From Terrimicrobiaceae bacterium (GTDB taxonomy: Bacteria; Verrucomicrobiota; Verrucomicrobiia; Chthoniobacterales; JAATET01), in assembly GCA_028713285.1 (NCBI GenBank), contig JAQTOP010000003.1, positions 1 through 64,000 on the forward strand: a DNA stretch of 64,000 nucleotides, written 5' to 3'. Below the pieces are notes generated by a model, which was not told where the DNA came from, searched no databases, and worked only from the letters and a program-made list of their open reading frames with translations. Both the position numbers and the translations under genes were made by a program. Below, in pieces: positions 33,972 to 43,300 of this stretch (its first letter is position 1; each line of letters opens with the position of its first letter).

Positions 33972-35490
33972 TTCGTTTCTATTTCTGGCATCCCTCATCG
34001 GTGCGCTCGCGGGGTATTTTCTGCTCGTGCCTCCGCTTTCGTTCGTCGTCATTGGCTTGGGCGCGACTTTCGCGGCGTGGAGTTTGTTCGCCGACTCCAA
34101 TTCCGGGAAAGTCGTTCTCCGACTCGGCGGCGTTTCGTGGTCGATGGAGGATTTCGTTCGCGGCTGGCTCGTCACCGGACGCACCGGCTCGGGTAAGACC
34201 CAATCCGCGATCAACGCGATCACGTTCCAGATTTTTCAGAACGTCAAAAATTGGGGCGGAGTCTGCCTCGATCAAAAAGGCCTCTATTGGGAAATCCTCG
34301 TGCAGATGGCCGCGCACTTCGGACGTGGCGAAGACCTCATTTTGCTGCAAACGCGGCCGGAAGGAAAAGATGCGCTCTGGCGTCCGCCGCACACTATCAA
34401 TCTCACGGGAAACCTCGGCGTGCCCGCATCCACCTACGCGAAGGTCATCGTGGATACCGCGATGTCGCTCACCGGCGGACGAGGTAACAATCCCTTTTTC
34501 CCGACGAAAGCCCAACTCGCGATTCAGACCGCGTTCGAAATCCTTCGGCACATCGACGCCTACGTCACTATTCCGAACATCCATCGGCTACTGCTCAACC
34601 CGGAAGACTCCGACGCGACGTTGGAGACGCTGATGAATCGAGGCGATCAACGTTCGCACGAACTCCTCACCGCGTTTCGTGGCTATCTCGACCAACCGCC
34701 GGAGCAGCTTGGCGGCGTGCAAGGCACCCTCAGCACGTATCTCGAGTTTTTTCTCAATCCGGAAATCTCCGAGGTCTTTTGTGCGAACGAGCCGACGTTT
34801 TCCGTCTCCGAGATCGACACCGGAAAAATCGTTTGCCTCGCGATGCCGCAGAAGTTTCAGAGCGAACGGCTCTACATCAACACGATCCTGAAACTGTCCT
34901 ACTATTTCCATGCCCTCAGCCGGTTTGACAAATCCGCGGAGGAACGCGCGGCGGCCAATCTCATTATCCTGTTCGCGGACGAGGGGCAGGAAATCATCAC
35001 GGGGGCCGAATCTGCCTTTGCCGATCATCGCGCGGCGGGTGTCATCCGCGAGGCACGCGCGACGATCGTTCTCGCCACGCAAGCCTACACGTCGATTCAC
35101 GGCGCCCTCGATAAACGCTACGCCGACGTGCTCATGCTCAACTTGAGCAACGAACTCATTTTTACCGTCGCGAATCACGACTCCGCCGTCATCGCCTCGA
35201 AGAACATCGGCGAGCGTGAAGTCGTCGAGAAATCCTGGGGCTGGGCCGCGGGAAAGCGGTCCTACAATTACCAGCGAAAGATCAAGCCGTTCTTCGAGCC
35301 GTATCAATTGCGGAAGCTGCCGAAGTTCACTGCCGTCATTCGCCATTGCGAAAAGCCGTTCCGTAAACGGCTCGTCGCACCGATCAATCCCGACGGCACC
35401 TATCCCGCGTGGTTCACGCAATCGCGCCCCGACTACGCACTGCGCCAGAGGCTCGGTAAATCTCGAAAACAACCCGGCTTCCCAACATGA
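33958..35490 (+). CDS. Type IV coupling protein (VirD4/TraD family ATPase)
   Basis: The 510-aa protein has two N-terminal transmembrane helices (FLFLASLIGALAGYFLL and FVVIGLGATFAAWSLF). A cytoplasmic RecA-like ATPase domain follows. Walker A GRTGSGKT spans residues 74-81, Walker B is LIILFADEGQEI, and a later motif is LATQAYTSI. It would link the relaxase-DNA complex to the secretion channel. The stop overlaps the Clp-like ATPase gene by ATGA. Confidence 0.9.
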   Translation: MKLIDSFLFLASLIGALAGYFLLVPPLSFVVIGLGATFAAWSLFADSNSGKVVLRLGGVSWSMEDFVRGWLVTGRTGSGKTQSAINAITFQIFQNVKNWGGVCLDQKGLYWEILVQMAAHFGRGEDLILLQTRPEGKDALWRPPHTINLTGNLGVPASTYAKVIVDTAMSLTGGRGNNPFFPTKAQLAIQTAFEILRHIDAYVTIPNIHRLLLNPEDSDATLETLMNRGDQRSHELLTAFRGYLDQPPEQLGGVQGTLSTYLEFFLNPEISEVFCANEPTFSVSEIDTGKIVCLAMPQKFQSERLYINTILKLSYYFHALSRFDKSAEERAAANLIILFADEGQEIITGAESAFADHRAAGVIREARATIVLATQAYTSIHGALDKRYADVLMLNLSNELIFTVANHDSAVIASKNIGEREVVEKSWGWAAGKRSYNYQRKIKPFFEPYQLRKLPKFTAVIRHCEKPFRKRLVAPINPDGTYPAWFTQSRPDYALRQRLGKSRKQPGFPT

Positions 35491-36332
35491 ACTCTGATTA
35501 TTCCGCCATCATTCAGCACCTCTCCGGCCTCGAAGGTCACCTCTCGGCGAAGATCAAAGGTCAGGATCACGTCATTCCTCGTGTCTGCTCCGTGCTGGAG
35601 CGCGCGCAACTCGGCTTGCAGCCAGAGGACAAGCCGCTCGCCTCACTTTTGTTTCTCGGTCCTACCGGCGTCGGCAAAACGGAGCTGACGCTCGAGTTTG
35701 CCCGCTATCTTTTCGGCGGCGATTCCGTGTTCCGCTTCGATATGTCGGAGTTCCTCCACGTCGATCATGTGAAGCTCTTCATGGGCGACGAAACTGGCCG
35801 GACCGGCCGCCTCGGGCACGTGCTGGCGGAAAATCGCACGGGCGTTCTCCTTTTCGACGAAATCGAGAAGGCCCATCGCCTGATCTGGGACTTGTTCCTT
35901 CAAATGACGGATGCCGCCCGCATCACATTGGCCGATCACCGCACCTACAACCTTTCCGGATTCGTCATCGTTTGCACGAGCAACATTGGCTCCCGGCAAC
36001 TCCTTCGTCCGACTCGCCTCCCCTTCGCGACATTGGAACGCGCGATCCTCGCCGAGCTTCATGGCGTTTTTCGCCCGGAATTCATCGGTCGCTTCGACGA
36101 GAAAATCGTTTTCAAGCCGCTCTCTCCCGACACCCAGCGGGAAATCGCCCGGATCGCCATTGCCGAGGAACTCACTCGAATCCGTGAACGAGGATTCGAC
36201 CTCTCGATCTCCGAGGACACTTTTGAATTGCTGGTTCGGCGTGGAATCCACAAGGAACTCGGTGCCCGTCGGCTGAAAAAGACGATTCAGAAATTCATCG
36301 GCGACGCCGTCCGCCACGCGATCAAATCCTAA
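35487..36332 (+). CDS. Stand-alone Clp/Hsp100-type AAA+ ATPase (D2-like module)
   Basis: The 281-aa protein corresponds to the second AAA+ domain of ClpA/ClpB only. It has Walker A GPTGVGKT (58-65) and Walker B LLFDEIEKAH. The arginine-finger/sensor region is FRPEFIGRFDEKIVF, and sensor 2 is GARRLKKTIQKF. The N-domain, first AAA+ domain and ClpP-binding loop are absent. It is translationally coupled to the VirD4 ATPase, which suggests a role in unfolding the relaxase or effectors before secretion, or in remodelling the relaxosome. This role is inference. Confidence 0.85.
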   Translation: MNSDYSAIIQHLSGLEGHLSAKIKGQDHVIPRVCSVLERAQLGLQPEDKPLASLLFLGPTGVGKTELTLEFARYLFGGDSVFRFDMSEFLHVDHVKLFMGDETGRTGRLGHVLAENRTGVLLFDEIEKAHRLIWDLFLQMTDAARITLADHRTYNLSGFVIVCTSNIGSRQLLRPTRLPFATLERAILAELHGVFRPEFIGRFDEKIVFKPLSPDTQREIARIAIAEELTRIRERGFDLSISEDTFELLVRRGIHKELGARRLKKTIQKFIGDAVRHAIKS

Positions 36333-36360
36333 GCTCCAGAGGGATTGCGGAAGCCGTGTC

Positions 36361-37131
36361 CTAGAAAGTGACTGGGCGGTCGTTTCCTGCCGCTCGCTCC
36401 AGTGCATTCGGCCTCCGCAGAGCCTGCCGTAAGCGAGTGGACGACCTGCGCCCCAGCCGGATCGGTGTTGCGCAGCCCGCGATTTCCACGTCGAGTTCGT
36501 CGCGGCCGTTCATCACGACCTTCTTCACGGCCTGGATGTTGACGATGAACGAGCGATGCGTGCGCAGAAAATGCGGCTTCGGCAAAATGCGCTCCCATTC
36601 GCTCATGCTCCGTCGGATCAGCATCGAGCTTCCATCCACGAAGCACACCCGCGAATAGTTTTCCTGCGCTTCGATGGCGCTGATTTCCATGACGAAGGCC
36701 ACGCGCATTTGCGTATCCGTGCGCAGAAAGATTTTGTCGTCTTCGGAGAGCGAAGCGCAGACCGTCGGCGGCTGCCGGACGATGCGTTGCAGCGCATGGG
36801 CCAGCCGTTCGGGACTGACCGGCTTCACAAGATAGTCCACGGCATTGACCTGGAACGCTCGCACCGCGAACTCATCGTAGGCCGTCACGAAAATGATCGC
36901 GGGAATCGGATCGAGCTTGGGCAGCAGGTCGAACCCGTCGCCGTCCCGCATCTGCACGTCGAGAAAGATCAAGTTCGGTTGAAGGTCCAGGCAGAGCTCG
37001 GTGGCCGCCGCCACGGAATTCGCCTCGCCGATGACTTTGACGTGGGAATGCTCGCGCAACAGCTCCTGCAAGACTTCTCGGGCGGGAGGTTCATCATCGA
37101 CGATGACGGCGCGCAATTCTGGCAGGTTCAT
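36361..37131 (-). CDS. LytTR-family response regulator
   Basis: The 256-aa regulator has a receiver domain with phospho-acceptor Asp58 (LIFLDVQMRDG) and conserved Asp12/Asp13, Thr in FVTAYDE and Lys in YLVKPVSPE. A C-terminal LytTR DNA-binding domain follows, including LIRRSMSEWERILP, FLRTHRSFIVNIQAV and VVMNGRDELDVEI. The start at 37131 overlaps the kinase stop by ATGA. The two form a classical LytS/LytR-type pair. Targets are unknown; nearby exported cargo proteins are candidates. Confidence 0.92.
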   Translation of the reverse strand: MNLPELRAVIVDDEPPAREVLQELLREHSHVKVIGEANSVAAATELCLDLQPNLIFLDVQMRDGDGFDLLPKLDPIPAIIFVTAYDEFAVRAFQVNAVDYLVKPVSPERLAHALQRIVRQPPTVCASLSEDDKIFLRTDTQMRVAFVMEISAIEAQENYSRVCFVDGSSMLIRRSMSEWERILPKPHFLRTHRSFIVNIQAVKKVVMNGRDELDVEIAGCATPIRLGRRSSTRLRQALRRPNALERAAGNDRPVTF

Positions 37132-38216
37132 GCGGGAATATCCACTTGGACGGTCACCCATCCGGCTTCTTTCAAAATCCGCAGACAGTCTTTTCCGGGA
37201 TAAAGCAGCGCAAGCCGACGACGGAGATTTTCCAGTCCGAATCCGCCAAATGGGCGTGGGCGCTGCTCGTCCACCCATGTCCCGGTATTGGCAACCTCGA
37301 CACGTAGCGTCGATGGCTCCGGCTGGGAAACGGTCAAACGAACCCGCAATGGCAACGGGGATGTCTTACGACCATATTTGATGGCGTTGTCCACCAAGGG
37401 CAGAATGAATACTCCCGGCACGAGCTTGTTGCGAGCCGATTCCTCCAGCCTGCATTCGATTTCCAGCTCGTCCCGAAACCTCGCCTTTTCGATGGCGAGA
37501 TAACCTTTGATGGCGTCGAACTCGCTCCCAATCGGCACCTGATCGCGATTCCGATTGTCCAAGGAATATCGAAGATAATCCGCAAGCGCCTGCAGTAAGT
37601 CTTTGAGGCGCTGGCCAGGATGAGAGGCTTCCGCGCGCAGCGCCGTCAGGGCATTGAGGATGAAATGCGGATTCATCTGCACGCGTAATAATTGCAATTC
37701 CGCCCTTTGCTGCTCGGTTTCCACTCTCGCCAATTGCACCTCCCGATCCGCCGCTGCGCGCATGTATCGAATCCCGAAATACAGCAGACTCCAGCACATG
37801 AAGACGCTGGCACAGAAATAGATCATCCGCATCGTATTCACCTCGCCAAACAGCACGGCGTCTTCGAGAGCAATCTTATGGTCTAGCGCCAGAGAAAACA
37901 GCGCGAGCGCCCATCCGGCGAGCAAACTTACGATTCCAATGAGGATGGCATTGCCGAGGATGGGCCAGTGACGCCCATAGGCTTTGCAATAAATGGCTCG
38001 CATCCCGAGCGTTATCAGAAAGGCCAATCCATCGCGGACAAATGTCGTGATCAGTGCCGCTCGAACGCTCCCCAAAAGCAGCACCTTCGTTGGAAAGGAT
38101 AAAACGAGATACGCGCCCCATCCCGCGAGTTGGAATTTCCAAAAAGGCGTGAAGCCTTTTACCTCCCCGTGCCCCTCACCCAGCGCCAGAGGCAACTCGG
38201 TGATTTCATTTCCCAT
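37128..38216 (-). CDS. LytS-type membrane sensor histidine kinase
   Basis: The 362-aa kinase has four likely transmembrane helices, including GWGAYLVLSFPTKVLLLG and ILIGIVSLLAGWALALFSL. A coiled linker and a His_kinase domain with the phosphorylated His in QMNPHFILNAL follow. The HATPase N-box is LPLVDNAIKYGRK, and the G-box is GGFGLENLRRRL. The start at 38216 (MGNEITELPL) is preferred over 38261. No extracellular sensor domain is present, so the signal is probably sensed in the membrane. Confidence 0.9.
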   Translation of the reverse strand: MGNEITELPLALGEGHGEVKGFTPFWKFQLAGWGAYLVLSFPTKVLLLGSVRAALITTFVRDGLAFLITLGMRAIYCKAYGRHWPILGNAILIGIVSLLAGWALALFSLALDHKIALEDAVLFGEVNTMRMIYFCASVFMCWSLLYFGIRYMRAAADREVQLARVETEQQRAELQLLRVQMNPHFILNALTALRAEASHPGQRLKDLLQALADYLRYSLDNRNRDQVPIGSEFDAIKGYLAIEKARFRDELEIECRLEESARNKLVPGVFILPLVDNAIKYGRKTSPLPLRVRLTVSQPEPSTLRVEVANTGTWVDEQRPRPFGGFGLENLRRRLALLYPGKDCLRILKEAGWVTVQVDIPA

Positions 38217-38268
38217 ACCTGGGCCACGGTGGATTTTTTCAGAATAGCCCTCGCGAGCCAAATCTCCT

Positions 38269-38517
38269 TCAATTGGCCTTTGGTACTGTCACGACCTCCA
38301 TCGTGCCGTCAGACTTGTAGGAATACTTCACCTCCTTGCCGTCGCGACCCGTGAAGGAAACCATGCGCCAGGAAGAGTCGTAGGTGTATCGGTCAATCGA
38401 GCCGTCGGGATACTGGTAGGCGATCAGGTGTCCCTCGTTGTCATAGATCTGCTCCGCATGCGCCGAAGCGAAAGCCGCACCGAGGAATACCATGCCCAGC
38501 AAGAGGAACCTTTTCAT
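38269..38517 (-). CDS. Small secreted YD/RHS-repeat-like protein
   Basis: The 82-aa protein has a signal peptide MKRFLLLGMVFLGAAFASAHA. The mature part is about three YD-type strands (YDNEGHLIAYQYPDG, YTYDSSWRMVSFTGRDG, YSYKSDGTMEVV). These are the unit of RHS proteins without any core or toxin. It could be a solitary binding module or a remnant. It lies upstream of the histidine kinase on the same strand, with a gap of about 50 bp. Confidence 0.7.
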   Translation of the reverse strand: MKRFLLLGMVFLGAAFASAHAEQIYDNEGHLIAYQYPDGSIDRYTYDSSWRMVSFTGRDGKEVKYSYKSDGTMEVVTVPKAN

Positions 38518-38926
38518 TCCCCGGACAGTAGGAGACCGTCGCCTTGCACTGCAAGGATTTTCATCAGCCCTTTTCCCTATTTCATGAGGGATCATACTCC
38601 GCCAGCAGTGCTTCCCGCCTTTCCCGGCTCACTCGAAACCTCCCCTTCGCATCCACCCTCAGCGATTCCACCGATCCATTTCTTCCATATTTGTTATACC
38701 CTCTCGATATGACGCTTATGGATCGCCCCTCGCTACTGGTGCTCCGCGTGTCGCTTACAATGAGTCGGACGAATCCCAGCTTCAGCGGATGCATCCTTTT
38801 GCCCCATACCCACCAGAAGGCGCTTCGCCTCCCATTCCTTAGCCTGCTGAAGCCCTCTTACTCGTCCTGAACAACGCGGCAACTTGAATAGAAGCGCATC
38901 AGCGAGATCCGATGAATATAACACTC
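38518..38926. other. Intergenic region without a supported gene
   Basis: Only short overlapping ORFs occur here, with no recognisable family or ribosome-binding sites. Composition changes here from GC-rich (left) to AT-richer (right), marking one edge of the cargo. A small CTTGCACTGCAAG dyad lies near 38543. Confidence 0.4.
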
Positions 38927-40075
38927 CTATCGAGAGTTCTCCGCAGCTCCGTTTGAAAACCGAGCCTTGATATATTGTCGAGCAGGCTTTTCCAGAAACT
39001 TGTGAGAGAGAAAAGCCGCTCCGAAAACAATTATAAGTGTGACTGAAATATAAGAGAGCTTGAAGACTGACGAGGCATTGAAAATTCCAATCGTATCCAT
39101 TCCCCAGAGGGCGAGGACAAACAGGATGAGTTTCATTGCCGGAATGTGAATGAGATAGACTGGATAACTTAGATCACCAAGCAAGCGGCAGAAGCTTTCA
39201 ATCTTTTCACTCGCTATTTTCAATATCGATATTTGATACAATAGCGGCAAAGCAGCCAAGGGTAACAGCTCTCTCGGGATCACGTTCAAGGCAGTACAAC
39301 TGAACGCAACAAGACCCATTGTAAATATAGGACGTGAAAAGTCGGGAGGCTGCTCGTTGCAGATGGCGCGGTACAAAAATGCTCCGCCTGCGAATCCGGT
39401 AATGCCGCGTAGAAGCAGGCTCGATCCAGAGATTGGATCAATACCGAATTGGTATAGAACATTGCATCCCAGCGATAAGGTGCTCAATAGTAAAGCCAAG
39501 GCTGGCGTGATGCGAATGTAGCGATAAAGCCATCGGAACAGAGGATAAAGGGTGAGATATAGTAAAAGTTCGACGCTGATCGACCATGCAGGAAAATTGA
39601 TACTGTTATGAACTCCTCCAATAGCAGTCCATTGTTGAATTCCGATAAAGTTCTCTACGATTAGCAAGGGAGGCCATACATCCAGAAGGGGAGCATGCTG
39701 ACTTGGAAAATCAAAAGCGTAAACTCGTTTAAATCCACTCGCTGAACAAATTGCAAAAAGAGTCAACGCAAATGTTGTCGCAACGAGGTAGAGAGGATAT
39801 ATTCTTGCTATACGGGAAGCAAAATAGTTTTGCCATCGAGCAGAACCCTCTGGACGGTGAATATAAATGAGGATAAAGCCGCTTAATGTAAAAAATATAT
39901 CCACAGCTTGGTTATTCCAGCCGTATAGTTCACCGTAACACTTAGATAATAGACATTTGGATGGCCATAGCTTCTCGAATTGGCCGTGCCCCAGGAAGAC
40001 TACAATCGCTAATAGCCCCCGCAATAAGGCATGCCCTGCGAGGAATTTAGGTGACGATACCGTGGGCGTTGCCAT
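38927..40075 (-). CDS. Acyltransferase family 3 integral membrane protein (OafA/NodX-like)
   Basis: The 382-aa protein has about ten transmembrane segments. The N-terminal motif ALLRGLLAIVVFLGHGQFEKLW corresponds to the conserved R-x10-H of acyltransferase-3 enzymes, and FFTLSGFILIYIH is the second signature. WSISVELLLYLTLYPLF is the third. Such proteins O-acylate surface polysaccharides. It lies at the end of the low-GC block, downstream of the RHS operon on the same strand. Confidence 0.88.
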   Translation of the reverse strand: MATPTVSSPKFLAGHALLRGLLAIVVFLGHGQFEKLWPSKCLLSKCYGELYGWNNQAVDIFFTLSGFILIYIHRPEGSARWQNYFASRIARIYPLYLVATTFALTLFAICSASGFKRVYAFDFPSQHAPLLDVWPPLLIVENFIGIQQWTAIGGVHNSINFPAWSISVELLLYLTLYPLFRWLYRYIRITPALALLLSTLSLGCNVLYQFGIDPISGSSLLLRGITGFAGGAFLYRAICNEQPPDFSRPIFTMGLVAFSCTALNVIPRELLPLAALPLLYQISILKIASEKIESFCRLLGDLSYPVYLIHIPAMKLILFVLALWGMDTIGIFNASSVFKLSYISVTLIIVFGAAFLSHKFLEKPARQYIKARFSNGAAENSR

Positions 40076-40125
40076 AGATAGCTCATCGTCAAAGCCTATA
40101 GCTGTTAATAAAGCTCGCTATCCAC

Positions 40126-40368
40126 CTAATCGGCGCAAGCTTTTCTCTGAAAAAACCATTTAATAAATGGAATAAATAGCAATAGAAGCAAAACTGTAAT
40201 CCCTAGATACAGAAAAACGCCAATTCGTCCGGGAATATTTAAAAATTCCAAAAGTTGATGAATTGTCTTTTTTCTGGTCACGACAAGCAATCCCATTGGC
40301 CAGAGTGTACTTACCACTAACCATGTGATGTAGAAAACCCCTCCTAGTAAGACCTTTCTCGGCACCAT
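40126..40368 (-). CDS. Small membrane protein, candidate RHS immunity protein
   Basis: The 80-aa protein has two hydrophobic segments (GVFYITWLVVSTLWPMGLLVV and IGVFLYLGITVLLLLLFIPFIKWFF) and a basic C-terminus. It starts 1 bp after the RHS gene stop on the same strand, so it is translationally linked. The RHS tail is itself a membrane-type glycine-zipper sequence. The position, small size and membrane location fit an immunity protein, but this is inference only. Confidence 0.6.
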   Translation of the reverse strand: MVPRKVLLGGVFYITWLVVSTLWPMGLLVVTRKKTIHQLLEFLNIPGRIGVFLYLGITVLLLLLFIPFIKWFFQRKACAD

Positions 40369-40369
40369 A

Positions 40370-43300
40370 TTACTGCGACAATGTTCCAGCTAATGAATCA
40401 GAAAAGCCTCCTGCTAGACCGCCCACGAACCCAGTTCCAGCAGCGCCAAATAGATTCACGGCGTTTTCAATTTCAGTACTAATACCAGAATGGCTAGCGA
40501 AAGCTCCCAACCCCCACGCACCCGCCCCTGCCGCAGCACCTATTGCTCCAGATGCAAGCGCCGCACCTACCGTTCCAGAGGGATTGCAAAATGCCGTTCC
40601 ATTAAGAAGGTTTCCTATTAAACTACTAAGAGCCCCTGAAACAAACCCTCCTGCTACCGGATTATCCAGTGATCCCCCTACAAGGCCGCCAATCCCTCCG
40701 GCAATGGCACCTGTTAACGCTCCCCACCCTCCTCCAGAAGCTTGACCTGCGAATCCACCAGAGATGGCTCCGACCACACCACCAACCACTGCCAATACAG
40801 GGTCACGCCCGTCTCGGTCAATTGTCGTAATAGGGCTATTATAGCAATAGCAATAAAGATTTGAGGGAGGATAATTATTCGATGGATCTCGGGATAGCCA
40901 CCTCCCGACTTCTGCGTCGAACGCACGATAGGGGGCGAGCGTCAGCTGCGCTCCTTGGTGATAAAAGTGTCCTGTATAAAGGAATGTGGCGTCCAATGTA
41001 CCGTTCAGCTTTGTGATCCGCCCATAAGGGTCATAGTCGTATTGCGCTACGATGGCCGTAGATGAGTTTGTCATCTCCCGAACACTTCCGAGGTGATCTC
41101 GAGTGTAAAAATAATTGCCAGCGCTCGATCCTCCGATCCATTGTTCCCCGAGAGGATAGAAGCGCTTCGTTACCGTCGTGCCGGTGGCATTGCGCTCCTC
41201 AACGATTCGCAGACCACTCCATATCCAAGTGCGAGTTGTGCTGCCGTTGAGCTTTTCAGACACTCGCCGGTTAAAGCCATCATACGCGAATTCATAGACG
41301 TTCGAGCCGACGGTTATTTTCGTTAGACGGTTCTCAGCATCCCATTCATAGCTCTTCGTGCCGTCTGATAGAAGGTTGCCATTGTTGTCGTAAGTATAAG
41401 TCGCGGTCGACGCTCCCGACGAGGAAACCAACCAGTGCTTAATCGGTGTCGTGTTGTGGTTTGGGCTGTAATCGGTAGCCGTTATCGAGAGGGTCATCGT
41501 CCCCGACGCGTTGATTTGCGTCGAAAAATTGTTTCCAGAATCAACCGGGACACCTGCACCCTGCACCGTAACCGTCGCTGCTTCGTTGGTATGCCCAGCC
41601 ACGAGTAGTTTGCCACCTCCAGAGCGATAGACGAGTTGATTGACAGAATTGGGGGTCCAAGTGGTCAGCGTAGAATCTCGCTGCTCGCTTGTGCGATTCC
41701 AAGCTTTGTCGTAGCCATAGGAGAAAGTCTTGTCCGTCGTGCCGGTGCTTACAACTTTACGTATGGCGGATGTCAGCTCATAAACACCATCGTAGCCATA
41801 AGTATATTGGTTCGCGGCAGAAGCTCCAAGCTGGGTTTGCATGGACTTAATCCGTCCGTCCAACGAGTAGCCCACATAATCAAACTTAGAAAGAATGCTG
41901 GATGGATTAGCGCCGTCGGACAGATTTAGGATTTGTGAAAGCCGACGATCGCCCGAATTTCCAAAGTATTGAAAGGTTGTGGATTGTCGATGCCCAGTTG
42001 TTCCATTTGGATAATCGATTTCTTTGATTCTATTCGTCGTCCCATCATAGACCGGAAATGTGAAACTTCCCAAATTTGTGTCTAACTGAGTGAGGCGACT
42101 TAGATTGTCAAAATACCACATGATCTTGTTTTCAGTGCCCGCAGATCCCACGTTGCTCGTCTTCGAGCGACCGATGGCATCGTAGGTATAAGTGATTTTG
42201 TCGGAAGTCCCACTATCCAAAGGTCCATCTTCAGTAAATAACTTCAACGCACCCAACGTTCCGACCGGCACATAGGTGTAATTCGTCGTGCCAGAGCCGT
42301 CCAACATCGAAGTGACTCGTTTGTAAACGGTGTCGTATCCCCACGATACGCCAGGTGCAGACCCTCCAGAATAGGCAACGCTCGCCAACGTATTATCGAC
42401 ATTGTAGTGATATGTCTTTGTTTGTAGGTTTCCATTTACAAGAGTTGAAAGCCGCCCGCTCAGAGATTCGTAAGTGGACGTTTCCGATTTGGTATCCGCA
42501 TAAATCTTTTTGACCACACGGCCATCAATATCCCTATTCCACTGCGTCGTGTGACCGTTGCCATCGATCATGGAATCAAGGCTGCCGCACTTGCACCATT
42601 TATACTGATTGGTATGGTTAAGGGCGTCGATTTGAGCGACCATCCGGCGAAGGGCGTTATAGCGATAAATCGTCGCGGTTCCCGAGCGATCACGATAAGT
42701 GCCGAGATCAAGTTTATCGTAGGTAAAGTTTTCCGATGAGGTATCGGGATATTGAATCTTGGTCGGGCGGTCGATGTTGTCGTAAAAATATGTAAGTATG
42801 TAGTTATCGCTATTTGTCTTTGTGTAGATTCGCTGGGCGCTATCGTAGGCAAAATTCAGAGTCTCGGCAGTGTTAGGCCGAATAATCGTTTTTAACTTGC
42901 CGTAATCTGCGGCACTGGCAGTCGTTTGATAAATGAACTGCGTCGTCTCATTAAGCGCATTGAGAATCGTGAGAACGCGGCCATGACTGTCATATGTGAA
43001 GGTCGTCGGCTGGCCGGAAGCATCGATATACTTTTTGGGACAGCGTGGTGGATAGCTGGCATTTGGATAGCCTGTATCGTATTGAAACTCTGCGACGGTA
43101 TCGAAGCCGGATGCCGTCTTTTGCTTAATATATTGGACGTCAATTCCGTTGGAAAGATATAGAAAATCCGTTTCCCGCCCTTTCGGATCGGTGATTTTAG
43201 TGACATTTCCTTGAGCATTATATTCATACAGAGTCGCCTGGGTCTTGACGACCCCGGAGGCGTCCTCAACGGTTCGAGCGACGATTTTTGGCTGAGATAC

